Positions 30,830-46,130 of a stretch of 64,000 nt of DNA are shown piece by piece. The DNA comes from Diphasiastrum complanatum (Eukaryota; Streptophyta; Lycopodiopsida; Lycopodiales; Lycopodiaceae), in NCBI GenBank assembly GCA_029204225.1, contig CM055105.1:14535221-14599220 (forward strand). The letters run 5' to 3'. Each line of letters starts with the position of its first letter. Positions within the stretch are counted from its first letter, which is position 1. The translations under genes and the position numbers were made by a program. The notes under the pieces were generated by a model. That model made no database searches and was not told where the DNA came from. It saw nothing but the letters and a program-made list of their open reading frames with translations.

Positions 30830-32190
30830 GTCATTGTGTGTGTGTGTGTGCTTGATCTTGTTGTTTACAATTTCGAAGCAACACTACCTTGCTTTGTGGT
30901 TGTCTACAAATGCTGAACCTTAAGGCAGCTATGGCTGCCAGTAACTCTACTATAAGTATTTTACATTCTAAAGCCACTTTGAGCACGTTTTCTTAATCAA
31001 CAGTCGTAATGCAAGATCATTTTGACCTGCTTTCAGCAATCATACATGGAGGACTACGGCTAGCTTGATCCTTGATTCTAATGGTGAGGCATTATTTCCC
31101 TCGTCAATATTGATTCATATATTGTAGTGATCTTCGTTCACAAAGGATTGCAAACTATGAATGTTATGCCTTTTGCCCCACAAAAGCCGAAAATTGGCAG
31201 AATGAGCTCCAACGGCATCAATGATGCCACTGTGAATCTCTCTATGAAATCTATCTCGATTGTTATAGATGTAGTTCATGTTGTTTTATACCATTTTGCT
31301 CGTACCTATAAATGGGAACTGTAAACTCTCGAATGGTGACAACTCTAATTGCTCTTTAGGAACATATGAACGTATACTATCATGAATGTCATGATCATTA
31401 GCACATGCAACATCCCTTCCATGTTCATTTCCGATCTTTGCTCAAATAGCAGACAATAATGATGAAGGCGCCAAGGCTACTGTATTTCAACACATAATGG
31501 CCTTGAGATTGCTACTTTTGTTAGCGAAAAATTTGCAATGAGGCAGCTAGTCTGATTCTGCCAAAAAGGTTAGCAATTGAGAACTATGTCTCGGAGCCCA
31601 CACTCGCTGGAAATCACATACTATTTTCCACCGCTGCATTTTGTGGCTATGCTAGCATGTTCAACCGCACGCACAAATCTCTAGTATCTACTCCATAGAT
31701 CAAGAGAAGTCTGAGACTACAATTCGGTCGTCATCGCTTGAGATTCCATACTGAAACACCTTGAAATTCAGTTTAGTTATTGCAGGTTGTAAGTCGGTGA
31801 AGGATGATACAGATTTCACTTCTGCAAACCAATTTTCTGTCAACTTCTAATTATATATTGTGCAGCGCAGAAGATAAGGTGATGTTTCCTGATGTTATAA
31901 TGTGTACTGGTGATTGTTCTAGGGATCCCCGGCAAAAACAAAGATGGGTGCTAGTGGAGCGGGGGTAGGTGCAAGCATTATTGCATGTGGAGCAGGAGCA
32001 TGAACTGGATGCGGTGCAGGTGCAGAGGCTGGGGTTTTGAGATAAGGAGAAGGTGCATGTGCTTTGATGCAGGGAGAGGTACAGGAGTTGGATACTTCCA
32101 CCAATATGGTGATGGTGCTGGTGACTTGGAATATAGCGAGCTTTGCCGATGCTGGAAGAGCTTTTGCAGATGGCATTGGAGGGAGCATTT
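30830..32190. other. non-coding or decayed sequence, unrecognised
   Basis: A plus-strand frame at 31127-31324 has no family features. About 31930-32050 encodes a Gly/Ala/Cys-rich plus-strand stretch or a Pro/Ala-rich minus-strand stretch; both are composition effects. A decayed host gene is possible, but I cannot name one. Confidence 0.35.
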
Positions 32191-32191
32191 T

Positions 32192-32194
<3 letters not shown>

Positions 32195-32241
<47 letters not shown>
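32195..32241. repeat. (GA)n microsatellite
   Basis: About 23 GA units. Confidence 0.95.
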
Positions 32242-32246
<5 letters not shown>

Positions 32247-32379
32247 CGTTACATTTAGTCATAATGAGATAAGGTGGCCAATAAAAGGTGGCTATATTGA
32301 AAAGTTGGGTATCTTGGAAAATTGGTCAATAAATAAAAAAGTGGCTAGTTTTAATATGCACTACCATGGTCAGTGTATA

Positions 32380-32543
32380 TGCATGCATGGGGAGGAGGGC
32401 CATGGATCATGTTCCCCATACATGCATCTTTCTCCCCATCAATTTTAATTCAAAAAAAGGGTATGCATGGGTGAGGGGAGGAGGATGCATGGGATCCCTC
32501 ACCCATGCACAAAAGTGTATGTAAGTTTATATATATATATATA
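32380..32543. repeat. 'catgcatgggg' repeat, copy 2, with (TA)n
   Basis: Matches 29215-29369, then a short (TA)n run, then a Helitron-like end. The order is the same at both loci. Confidence 0.75.
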
Positions 32544-32689
32544 CTAGTAAAGAGTGCCCATCATTGACGGGCAATGGAGGCCAATCTAGGTGGTGTCCGA
32601 TGATTTGGAAATTCAGTATGTCGTTGACGGACAATGATTTTTTCGATCTAGTTGGCGGTGGTCCCTATGCGGCCTAAATGTGGTCCTTA

Positions 32690-32690
<1 letters not shown>
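32544..32690 (-). mobile_element. Helitron-like 3' end, copy 3
   Basis: CTAG at 32544-32547 and a hairpin at 32555-32573 with eight-base arms and one mismatch ('tgcccatc' / 'gacgggca'). This is the best preserved of the three ends. Confidence 0.5.
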
Positions 32691-33560
<870 letters not shown>

Positions 33561-33562
33561 AA

Positions 33563-33572
33563 TGTGTGTGTG

Positions 33573-33644
<72 letters not shown>

Positions 33645-33660
33645 GGAGAGAGAGAGAGAG
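33563..33660. repeat. (GT)n(GA)n microsatellite
   Basis: About 30 GT units with one interruption, then about 17 GA units. Confidence 0.95.
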
Positions 33661-35264
33661 AAAACGTGTCGATGATCAACCATGCTTTTACTCTGTTGAG
33701 GAGGGCGATTGCAGAGAAATTTCAAAATTTTTAAGAAAAAGGCCTTATACACTTTCCATCGCCGATATACCATATGGATATCAGATGAAGGAATCATTAA
33801 TTGATGATACTCCTCACAAAATCACTGAAATCCATAGTTTTATGCAGGGCTCTCTTGAAGTCACTACTTCTCCAATTTGGAGAGTTGTTATTTTTCATTC
33901 TTCTTGGCAGTCAACATCGGTATAGAAAGCTCTACTAACATTTTGTAATGCAGGAATAGAGAATGCTATGTGGTAAATTCTTAAGTTCCTGAATTATCAA
34001 TTCGTATTTTAATTTATAATTTTATTTTAAATTTTTATTTTAAAATTAAAATTTTAAATTTATTTTACGTGTAATGTTCCATGTCAGGTACAAGCCCAAT
34101 GTCAGAATCTCGAGAGGAACACGACTTTGCAATGAAATAGAATATATAACCATCGGTTATTATGAGAATGAAATCTCTTTCAATTTTGCCAGATGAATTA
34201 TCTGAGGTGGGAAAGAGTTAGGACAGCGAGGATACAATAATTCCCTTGTCTAAGGAACCTCAGTCTCCTGCTAGCGGAAAAGTAGGCGACACAGGAGAAT
34301 TTGCTAATGTCTTGGTTTAAGATTACAATGTAGTAACTGTAATCGAGGAAATTGTAGAAGAGGTGCCACTTGATAGTACAGAGACTACTCAAGAAAAAGC
34401 CAACAAAAAAGATGTAAATGACATCGATAATTTTTGGGAATAAAAAATTCTCTTTTGTTTTAAAAAATAATTGTGTTTATATTTTTTGATGTATTGTGTT
34501 TTGAATTCTTTTTAATTGATTTAATATTTTTAAATTTGTTTTTTAACGATTTAAAATTTAAAATTTGAAATATTTTAAAAATTTTAACATTGATAATTAT
34601 TTTTAAAAATTAAAATTGTAACGATTTGTCAAGTTTACAATATTTTAATTTAAGATGTGTTTCTATAGTATTTTTTGTAAAAAAAAATATTGTTAATTAA
34701 AATATGAAAAAAAAATATTATAAATAGATTTTTTTCATCATGATTTGAATATTATCACAAATAATTTAATCTCGACTATTGTAAAGTAATTTTATTTGTA
34801 TTTATTTAATGTTTAGATATTTAATAAACTTACGTGGGTGTAAGTCATGGTTTGCAAAAATTTTAAATTATAAAAAAAAAATGATTCAAATTTTTAACAT
34901 AATTTAAAAAATATTTTTTTTGATACAAGAATTGTAATTTAGAAAACTGTTAAAATTTCAAAAAAAAAAACTATAACTTTTGTTTTTAGTAAGAAAAAAA
35001 TATTTTTTAGGTGTTTTAGTGGTTGTGTACCTAATGATTTTATTTTAAATAGTATTATTATTTAATATAAACTAATTTTAAGCTATTTTTAAAAATCTAT
35101 TGACCAAATTTTTGTAACTTAAATTATTTTCTTGCAAAATACAATCTTTTCTTAACATAACAACATATATATATTTGAAACATTTTAAATTTAGATACTT
35201 TTTAAAAAAATTAATATATTTAAAAAAAATGGACCTTCAAGTCATTTCTATTTTTTTGGTCATC
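33661..35264. other. AT-rich spacer between inverted GA-family repeats
   Basis: 33661-34190 contains broken frames such as 'MQGSLEVTTSPIWRVVIF' with no recognised family. 34430-35264 is extremely A/T-rich with poly-A and poly-T runs and no coding sequence. Confidence 0.45.
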
Positions 35265-36130
<866 letters not shown>

Positions 36131-36349
36131 TCTGAACCCCAAACAAAAAGAAAAATACAAGAGAGACTTTAGATTCTCACCTAATTTAACGAATCGTCAA
36201 AAACAATTGATTACAAAATCAAAGATTCAAAAGGTATGGAATATTATTTGCTCCTCAACCTGTTGTTTGCAAAAGTTGAGTATCAAATAAATTGAAGAAT
36301 TAAAATCAAACTTCTGTTTATGAAGTAAGGATGAGAGAAATTACTATTT

Positions 36350-38880
36350 GTGTCCAACAGTGAGGCCGGACAAAAACTCATTTTCGTATTTTTTAAATGC
36401 TTTGAAAGTTTGTCGCAAAACTTACAAAGCAGTTCATGCAATCTGAAACTTACGGCTTCAACGAATGCATGCACGATTTCAGAAAGACCCAACATTACAG
36501 GGATCCTTACAGGGTCGAACTGTTTTTCTAGATGCTTTAAATGCAACTGCTTTGCTAAAGCATTTCATAGATGTGCACGGAAAAAAAATTGCCTAATTCC
36601 TTTTATTTTCACTTGCCGGATAATTTTACAAAAATAAAAATATTTTTTATGTACAAAGAGTTTGCAAAAACAAAAAATGTTCCCTATTTGAGTTATTCAT
36701 ATTTTCTTAGAATTTGGAAAAGAGATTTTGGACTGGTAAAAATTCCCAAAAAATCACGAATGACAGTATGCTCCACTTGCGAGTTGTTAAAGTCTGCAAA
36801 ATAACTTGCAAAGACCAATGACGAGAAAGGTAAATATTAATCAAATTTGTCTTTCATTTTAATACTTTTTATTTTGAAAAAATTTATGTTGCAGTCTTTT
36901 TGAACACCATTATATTGCAGTATTTACGAACACTATTATGGTATGATCTTTATTTTATTAAATAAGTGAATCATTGTATTTTCAGTGGATGCTGCAAAAG
37001 CTCTTCAACTGCACAAAGATCAACAAACAGTTGAAAGACAAAAGTTGGCCAAGCATAGAAAGAAATGTTTGGAATGTCCACAAAAATATATGGGACTTGT
37101 TATTGATGGCATGGATTAGAAGAAAACAATGTTGCCTCATTTTGTAAGAGTGTCCAAAAATTTGAACAAGGCAGATTTTATTCAGGTTCATCTCGTTGGA
37201 GCACTTGTGATAAAGGTAAATATTAATCAAATTTGTCTTTTATTTTAATACTTTCTGTTTTGAAAAAATTTATGTTGCAGTCTTTTTGAACACCATTATA
37301 GTATGATCTTTATTTTATTAAATAAGTGAATCATTGTATTTTCAGTGGATGCTGCAAAAGATCTTCAACTACACAGAGATCAACAAATAGTTGAAAGACA
37401 AAAGTTGGCCAAGCATAGAAAGAAATATTTGGAATGTCCGCAAAAATATCTGGGACTTGTTATTGATGGCATGGATTAGAAGAAAACAATGTTGCCTCAT
37501 TTTGTCATAGTGCCCAAAAATTTGAACGAGGAAGATTTTATTCAGGTTCATCTCGTTGGATCACTTGTGTTTAATGGTACTTTGGAGTCCAAGGTCTTTT
37601 TTAATTATCCCAATGTTCAAAATGATCCAAATTTGACGATCACCATTGTACATAAGATAATTTGCGAATTTTGGTGAAAATCTTCCAGAAATACTTTATT
37701 TGCAACTTGACAGCACTGCTAGGGAAAATAAAAATCAAGCTGTTTTGACATACTTGTCTATGCTAGTGCAGAATTCTTTTTTCAAAAAAGTAAAAATAGG
37801 CTTTTTGTTGGTAGGACATACCCACGACCAAATTGATCAAATGTTTAGTTTCTTCTCTAAGAGGTTGAGACGCAAGAAAGCATTTTCATTACCAGTGCTT
37901 CAAAGCATTGTTGAGGAATCGTATGTATCAAAGCCAAACGTGTCATTAATCAGACACACATATGATTTTCGTGATTATGTTAAGGCATCCAACGAAACAA
38001 AACGATGCGTAGCTAATATTAATGATATTAGCTTTTAGCACCAGTTTAAAATCAAATATAACGAATCAGGCATTATATTATTATGAGGCAAACTATTTTC
38101 AAATTCAGTTTCATGGCTACCTCTTGAAGGAGTTTTTTTGCTTAACATTCCATCGACTCAAATCAGGCTTGTTGTGTTGTCTCCCTTGAAGTCCTTGCTA
38201 GAAGAACAAAAGGCGCAAAGAGAACATCGTGAGATTGATCCATTTGTCTCATTAAATTTTTTGGAATCAAGTATTCAAGTAGCTTATCATTTTTTTGATG
38301 AGTTTGATCAGCATTGGTGGATGGACTTTTTCAAGAAACAAAAAATCAGTTTGCTCAATCTCAAACATACATCAACAACTGATGAATTTCATTGGCCTCA
38401 TAAATTAGGAACATCAACTACGACTGTCGAACCTTCAAATCTTCCTCGAGATAATAATTTCCTGCAGCTTGTGCAAATTATTTTTGGAACAAAGTATTAA
38501 AGAGGGAGTCAAGGGAAGCTTAAAATCAATGCACGACATAAAACTCTCGATATTTGAGGGTTATTACGAGCTTGCTACCGCTCTAAAACAAGGTGCAGTG
38601 CAAATGCAAAATTTGCAACCTGTTCTATATGTCTTGTATAATGCCGATGCACCAAGTGATCTAAGCACTTGTGTGCATAGTAAACTCAAATTTTTGAATC
38701 TGTGTTTTGGTGAGAAAGGGAAGGTGCTTAAAAAATTTGTGACTTATAGTCCGGCTGCTAAAAACAGAGCAAAACATTGGGAAGGCATCAACTCCATTGT
38801 TGAGTCTTTCTCTGCTCCTGAATGGTCGGTCTGCTTGTTCAGGTTATCTTAATGTGTGGCACCGTTATTAAATGTCATGG
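36350..38880 (+). pseudogene. DUF7869-like element gene, copy 1 (broken)
   Basis: Recognisable pieces in order: 'SYSYFLRIWKRDFGLVKIPK' and 'RMTVCSTCELLK' (36.69-36.80 kb); an intron (about 36829-36985, GT..AG); 'YMGLVIDGMD' then a TAG where Gln is expected and 'KKTMLPHF' (about 37.08-37.14 kb). That exon and intron are duplicated at 37.2-37.56 kb. Then, after a frameshift at about 37675, 'YLQLDSTARENKN' and 'KIGFLLVGHTHDQIDQMFS' to a stop at 38038. Further frames (38.14-38.85 kb) form the C-terminal part. The first Asp (IDGMD), second Asp (QLDS..ENKN) and VGHTHxxID block match the family I know as DUF7869, common in seed-free plants and animals, probably mobile-element derived and of unproven biochemistry. 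It has a second, diverged relative at 46.6-49.8 kb. Confidence 0.7.
36829..37560 (+). repeat. tandem duplication of intron plus exon, unit about 386/346 bp
   Basis: 36829-37214 is repeated from 37215. Both units start 'ggtaaatattaatc', contain a GT..AG intron and the exon with 'GLVIDGMD'. Both carry the same TAG stop, so the stop arose before the duplication. The second unit lacks about 40 bp inside the intron. Confidence 0.9.
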
Positions 38881-39592
38881 GTTGCAAACTTATATGCGTC
38901 GACACTTCGGAAAACATCGGGGTGACTAAGTCTTATCTCGATGCTGTAAGATCTTTGTAGTCGGGTTCTGAAGGCCAGTCTTCCGGAGAACTATAGTCAA
39001 GGGATGTGGGTCTTGACGATGTGGAATCAGATTCCGGTTCAGATAATACTTAGGGCAATGCATAGATGCATATCTTTTGTAATAGATTGTAAATGCCCCA
39101 GGTGGTAGGGGTTGTTACCGCCATTTTCCACAATATAATAGACAAACTCGTTTTCAATACCAGTTGTTATGGATGTTTGTCCAATGTCTTATAAGATGTT
39201 TGAATATTTTCATTTGAATGTGAGATTCAAAATTACTTTCAAAATATCGCATAAGATGTTTGAATATATTCAGACACTAATCATCATGTTGTTGCAGTTA
39301 TACTGAAAGTATTGTCATTTTGAACGATGTTTTTATTGTTAGATGATACCAATTTAGATGGATGAATCAAAGTATTAATTATATCAAAAATATGTTTAAT
39401 TTGGTGTGTTGTAAATTCTTGAGTCATTTCTGAAAATGGAGTTTGGGAAAGTTAATAGATTAAGTTGGTACCTATCCTTATATGTATTTGTAGATTTTTT
39501 TTCAAATGCAAATGTTCATAGAACACCAACATTATTATGAGACTCTTTCAGATCTGATGGATGTGGGTTAGGTATGCAAGGCAGTTGGAGAT
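38881..39592. other. spacer, no feature seen
   Basis: Short broken frames only. It may include the 3' end of the preceding element gene (acidic 'DVESDSGSDNT' at about 39.01-39.05 kb). Confidence 0.4.
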
Positions 39593-41026
39593 ATGGAATG
39601 TAGAATTAAAAAATCATATATGATATCTTGTTATTGCATTGCAAGACAAATGCTTAGTCTTACATTATTGTCATTTATGCATTTCACGGATCTTGTACAT
39701 ACTTTTTCACATTATAAGCAGCGGCTAGACAAGATGTACACTAAAATTTTTGATCAATTTAAGAAATCCAGTGAATGTAATGTTTGTAATCGGAAATGTC
39801 ATTTTCTAGAGTATCAGATCAGATTTGTGTTTTTCCTTTTGGTACAAATCCTAGTAGAGTCAAATACTTTGATTCCTGATACTAAGATCCCTTTATCCTC
39901 CACGACTGAACATTCTATAAAGGATATCAGTCATTTCTTGGTTGATACTTCTGATAAAGACAACGAATATTTGAGTGTAGATACTGATATGTTGAGGGAT
40001 GCTTTCATTGGCTCTAATGCCAATACTGAGGAAAATATTGCTAGTGTGCATTCTAAATGCTTTTTTGATTTGCCCAAATATTATATAAATGAAGATTTGT
40101 ATATTACAAAGACAAATTTATGTGTTTTTTTTAATTATCGTGAGGATGAGGTGATTTGTCTATTGTCAGGCACCATTACTGAGTTCTCTGACATTGTTGA
40201 TTTTGAAACCGAAGACTTAGTGTTGGGCATTGACTATGATGATGAGGAGGGAATTCTAACTGGTGAGTAATGTTTGTCCTAGGCTATGGCAAACATTAGT
40301 GCTCATGGACGAAGTTTGCCTTCTGATGAGGAATTTATTTCATTCCAAGCCCAGCTGGGATTCTCTCATCCATCGGTTATGAAATTTGCTGATGACTCTT
40401 CTTCAATGGGTGGTCACAATATAGATCATCCTGATCTAGTTCAGATGATGATGAATGTGTAACTTTAAAAGTTTTATTGTACGTTTGTTTATCTGATGTA
40501 TGTGTTTTGCTAAATTTAATTTGTGCTAAAAACTCCAATTGTGTAATTGCAGAATACACTTTTTATAGATGACTTTGCTACTCGTCGAGGGGGCTTCAGA
40601 CAACATTCATCATCTTTCCACAGGGACAGTGGCCTCGGTCACTACCTGAGGCACGTTGTGAGAGCAAATAAAATAACTCTTATGAAGAGATCTTATGTTT
40701 TATACATATTAGGATTTGTAGATGGGAATGTACCATTAAGGACTTCCCATTATATATAGAATTGACAAGGACAATGCGCATCTTCTGGATGCATATGCAA
40801 ATAGAGAATTACTGCATGATAGCACAACAATTGGACAAGAGGATGTATCAAATACCTCTGAATGATACTTTGTATATATTTATAATTGTGAATACAGTTT
40901 ACATTTGTAGCAACTTTGTATCTCTGAATATCTATGTTGCTCAATGAATTTACAAGCTTTTCTGAATTTGTCGTAATTTGAATATTTTGTCATCTGTCGA
41001 ATTTGAACTCTACGGTAGAACCACTG
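39593..41026 (+). pseudogene. uncharacterised 'family A', copy 2
   Basis: The plus-strand frame 39593-40270 contains 'MHFTDLVHTFSHYKQRLDKM', 'SECNVCNRKCHFLEYQ' and ends in 'GIDYDDEEGILTGE'. The next segment starts 'MANISAHGRSLPSDEEF' (40286). A likely intron runs from about 40460 to 40551 (ending 'gtgtaattgcag'), followed by 'NTLFIDDFATRRGGF'. Relative to copy 1 (minus strand, 4.72-6.41 kb) it has four extra codons near 'DTSDKD', lacks the N-terminal exon and lacks about 40 residues after 'GLGHYLRH'. Homology ends near 41026. Unknown function. Confidence 0.55.
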
Positions 41027-41054
41027 AAATAATTGGCAAATATAGTTTCATTTG

Positions 41055-43290
41055 TCACTGGTTCCTCCATGTTGTGTATTTCAATGAAATGTTGCCCGTG
41101 CTTGCCAATGTGACCTCTCCGTCCCTTGTGATGACCAGACACTTAGGCTTCCATATGTGCTTGCAAAAAATGATGTATGATCTCTTAGTATGTGCTCCAC
41201 ATGTCAAAATGGTAATGTCAGTCCTAGACTTGGAACAAAATATATTGGTGAATCGAAAGCTACTCTGAGCATGCATACTAACCATGTAATGAGTGATGTG
41301 ATCTTCTCCCCATGCTTTTGATACTGCATCAACAAAATCGACACAAGTTTTTTTGTAGAACTCTCTTATCAATATCAGAAAATTTGTCTTTTCTTAATAT
41401 CTTAATCATATTGTCAAGCTTTCTCCATACATCAACTTTCAATAATCTTGATTTACCGGTCACTCCTAAGTCTTCAGTGGCAGCAATGATTTCTTTCCAG
41501 ACTGAGTGTTGAATGCTTGAAGCCTTACTGGTATGGTTTGATAGGAATTGACGTGCTTTTGCTCCTCTGATGCTTGCCTTAGTTAGCATATTTCCTAACT
41601 TTCCAAAAAGCTTTTCATCTTTTTGTACTTTGACATGTCCCTTATGCAGTCCTGCTTTTGATAAAACATCTTCTAACCGACAAATAGCTTTCTTCGCAAC
41701 TGACGCCGACTTACTATTCCATGCAAAAACTATATGAAAATAAACTAGCTTTTCTATTATCCTAACTTCTGTATGAAGAGTGCAGACATGCACATTTTCA
41801 AGGGAATAGGCAATATTGGCTTCCAGTTTGGATCTGCATCTTCTCTAGTAATTCCTATACTTCTAGTTACATCTTTTGCCATTTTCATCCAGTATAAACA
41901 AGGATGTTTAGATGTAGCACCATGAGAGACATTATACATGCATTTCAATGTTTTTAAATCACCAGCTAGTGCATTCAACTTTGAAGTCTCCAACTCCTAG
42001 AACTTTGAGAAATCCTCCTTCCATATGGTCCTTGATGATCCGAGGGTAAGATGTCCTAGAGAATATCCATGATAATATATCGTGATTCTCCTTCAGTACT
42101 TGTCCAATGAATTATGAACAAGGTAAGGAATAAACCTTAGTTAATAAAAAAAATAATTACCTGAAAAGCTGCCAACCACCATATATCATTTTCGGATTGG
42201 ACACTAAATGTGAAGTCTCCTTGGTCCATTGTTTGTGATAGTGCACCATTCATGAGAGTTATACTAACTCTCTCCATCTTCTGCCCTTTCACAATCTCTG
42301 ACTCATCTAACTTAAGTACTATGATTATTTTACTATTCATCTTTTCTAAGGTTATATCATAAAATGTGACCATGTATGTTAACAAGTGATTTAGATCAAC
42401 AAAGAAGTTTATTCGACAAATATTCTTTGACTCAATTCGATACATATGCTTGCCCCAAACGTAACCAACATCATCAGAGGAATATGCATCGAGATTGACA
42501 TTTGTTTCCTCCTCAAACTCACCCAATCCATCATCATTATCGGAGGATGATACAATGTCATAGAGGCCTCCAGATGTTGTTCCAGTCAGATCAACCCTTG
42601 GCTCTAGTGGACGTTTTCCAGCCTATCGAACCAGTCTGGTTGTCCTTCGATCAACATAAATTTCATCCTCTAGGTGGCGTCATTTCGATATAAGTTCTTG
42701 TTGTGCTTGTTTTTTGTCTCCAGATAGAGTTGGAGCTGAGGATGGTATTGGTTCTGTCTCAGAGAATAATACTACTTCTGTTCCTCTCAGCTCGCTCACT
42801 ACGGTCGTGGCAATTTCAACTGTCTCCATCATTGTTTCTTCACGTTCTCGCATCATTTCATGCAAGTTTTGAAGAGCAATCATCCCATCGAGTAAATTTC
42901 CATGATATATACGCAATGCACCAGTTGAGTCATGAATTTCGAGCGCTTCCATATAATGTACTGTATCTAAGCGAGACAGAACAAAATGGCGTTCTTCTCC
43001 ATTAGAACCTCGGGTCATGAATTCAACCCTTTAAATCAACATGGTTTCAGACATTATAATTGCCCGCACCACACCTATAGTTTCAACATTCTCCATCGAA
43101 AATCCAAGCTCACCAACTGATACTTTGGAGACAACGACGAAGACTTTCGTGTATTGCCCGCTGGAACTAGGCTTCTGAACAATTTTCCATGCCTTTGTAA
43201 AGAAAATTGGATTCGCATCACCAACGGGCATGAGGACAGTCGCTTCTGCTGCGTAGAAAGACGCTCATCATATAATTAACATTTGTATGA
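41055..43290 (-). pseudogene. family M, longest copy: transposase-like gene (broken)
   Basis: Minus-strand order: 'MPVGDANPIFFTKAWKIVQK' (43231); 'HGNLLDGMIALQNLHEMMRE'; after stops 'MGEFEEETNVNLDAYSSDDV' and 'QGDFTFSVQSENDIWWLAAF' (42526-42137); then 'METSKLNALAGDLKTLKCMY', 'HGATSKHPCLYWMKMAKDV' (41993-41757); 'VCTLHTEVRIIEKLVYFHI' and 'GLHKGHVKVQKDEKLFGKLG' (41793-41329); and a last frame ending near 41055. The layout of a long C-terminal region with conserved Cys, His and Trp resembles plant DNA transposon proteins, but I cannot assign a named superfamily. The N-terminal third occurs twice more, at 8.8-10.2 kb. Confidence 0.5.
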
Positions 43291-43319
43291 GAAAACGAAA
43301 ACATAAAGTCTTTAAAATA

Positions 43320-43371
43320 TATATTATATATATGAGTTTAGGACTATATATATATATATATATATATATAT
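43320..43371. repeat. (TA)n microsatellite
   Basis: An interrupted (TA)n tract. Confidence 0.85.
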
Positions 43372-43439
43372 GAATATATAACCATATAATATCTCATATG
43401 TGATTAAGGTTTTTAAATTCTAAATTTAAGAAAAGGTTA

Positions 43440-43959
43440 AATCCCCCCGCCCACCCGCCGGGCGGGTGATACGGGGGGAGGGGAATATTAAAAAAAGTTT
43501 TTTTTATTAGAAGACCCCCCCCCCCTCTTCCCCCGCCCACCCGCCAATGCGGGTGGGCGGGGAATTCAAAAAAAAGTTCTTATTTTAAATTTCTAGCCCT
43601 CCCCACCTGCCATTTTTTTTTAATTTCCCCCTCCAGCTACAAAACTTTTTTTTGCAAAGGCTTCGCGATGCCTTCGCGAAGCCTGCCATCGCGAAAATTT
43701 TGCGATGCCTTCGCGAAGCCTTTGCAAAATTTTCGCGTAAGGCAAGCTCCGCAAAATTTTTGTGATAGTAGCAGGCATCGCGAAATTTTTGGGAAGGCAA
43801 TTTCGCAAAGCCAGCCTTTGCGATGCCTTCGCAAAATTTTTGCGAAGGTAGGCATGCTTTTTTACAAATTCTTCCCCCGCCCCCTCGCCCACCCGCCGTG
43901 GTGGGTGGGCGGGGGGGAGGAACATTCATGAATATTTTCGTGAAGGCATTTTCGTTAAT

Positions 43960-43996
<37 letters not shown>

Positions 43997-44000
43997 CCCC
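43440..44000. repeat. GC-rich palindromes, poly-C tract and 'gcgaag' repeats
   Basis: A perfect palindrome with 14-bp arms lies at about 43531-43561 ('cccgcccacccgc' / 'gcgggtgggcggg'). Related arms occur at 43447-43470 and 43878-43915. Between them (43650-43850) is a repeat of 'gcaaaatttttgcgatgcct' and 'tcgcgaagcct', itself partly palindromic. A run of about 31 C residues lies at 43963-43993. Frames here encode repeat peptides only. It looks like a foldback element. Confidence 0.7.
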
Positions 44001-44279
44001 TCTGCGGCGGGTGGGGTGTGGAAAAGATTTAAAACAAAAGGTTTTTTTTTAACTTCTCCCTCGCCAAACTTAGAAGATTAGATTTAACTAAAAAGGCATG
44101 GAGAAAGCAAAAAAGTTTACCATATTGTAGGAGCAAAATAATTTGAAGTAGGTAGCAATTCACTCTGATATAAGAAAGCCTAAATATTTCAAAAGACAAT
44201 GTAAATAAACATTGTAGGGAGGAGTTTATTTATGTTTTTTTGCTATTATCAAGTTCCATAAATACTCTTGGGACAAATG

Positions 44280-45169
<890 letters not shown>

Positions 45170-45269
45170 TTGGAAAGTGTCAATGTTGCACCAAATGCTT
45201 ATGGGATTATTAAGTGCTTCAACTGTGCTCTCCTTTCTCCTCATCCCTTCCATGAACTTGCAAATACAA

Positions 45270-46130
45270 AAGTAGGAAAAAAACACGAAAATCAAAAAAA
45301 CCAAGAGAGATCAAAATATTATAAAAGATCAAAAAATAATCTTAAGAAAATCAAAAAACAAGCATAAAAAATGATAAATAAGATTAGAATGGTGAAAACA
45401 ATCTAAAAGGACAAAATACTATAAAAAATTACAAAAAAACACCATTTTATATAAATAATCTCAAAAAAAACAAAAAGTAAAATAAACTAGAAAAAACATA
45501 AAAAAAAAAATTGAAAAAAACTTTAAAAAAAAAATAATGTCAAAAATAAATAAATTTTTGAAAAAATCAAAAAAATAAAATAAAAAAATCATAGAATAAA
45601 AAAAACACAAAATAGAGTAAAAAACAAAAGAAAAAAAAAACAATTGTCAATAAATTAAAAATTTTGAAAAAACCAAAAAATAACGTAAAAAAAAATCTAA
45701 AATAGTGTCAAAAAAAATTTTTTTCGAAAAAATCAAAAGATAACACAAAAGAAATCATAAAAATAAATAAAACAAAATAGTGTAAGAAAAATAAAAATTT
45801 TCGAAAAAAAAAATCAAAAAAAAAAATAGTGTCCAAAAAAACAAATTTTAGAAAAAACCAAGAAATAACATTAAAAAAACGAATACATCTAAAAAAACTA
45901 AATAATGTCAAAAAAACTAAATATTCAAAACACCAAAAATAAACATAAAAAAATAAAAAAATAAACAAAATAGTGTCAAAAAAATCTAATCTCAAAATAA
46001 AAACTTAACAAAATATCATAAAAAAATGATAGTACAAATAATTGTAACTTGTAAAAAAAACTAGATATTCAAAAAAATGAAAAAAAAAATATTGCAAAAA
46101 ATGATGTTAAATCTTAAAAGAACCGGAATA
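45270..46130. repeat. A-rich degenerate tandem repeat
   Basis: Strongly A-rich on the plus strand. 'aatagtgtcaaaaaaa' or variants recur at about 45703, 45826, 45902 and 45970, about 65-75 bp apart. It is non-coding; Phe-rich minus-strand frames are composition artefacts. Confidence 0.65.

Noticed and set aside
31919-32188. Pro/Ala-rich minus-strand frame resembling an arabinogalactan backbone
   Set aside because: No signal peptide, no supporting domain, and the plus strand gives an equally repetitive Gly/Ala frame; a composition effect is more likely.
43585-43931. Overlapping Ala/Lys/Phe-rich frames of about 100 codons on both strands
   Set aside because: They arise from the palindromic 'gcgaaaattttgcg' and 'cgcgaagcc' repeats and are open in several frames simultaneously.
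45461-45995. Phe-rich membrane-protein-like frames on the minus strand
   Set aside because: Composition artefact of the A-rich plus strand; no start context and no conserved sequence.
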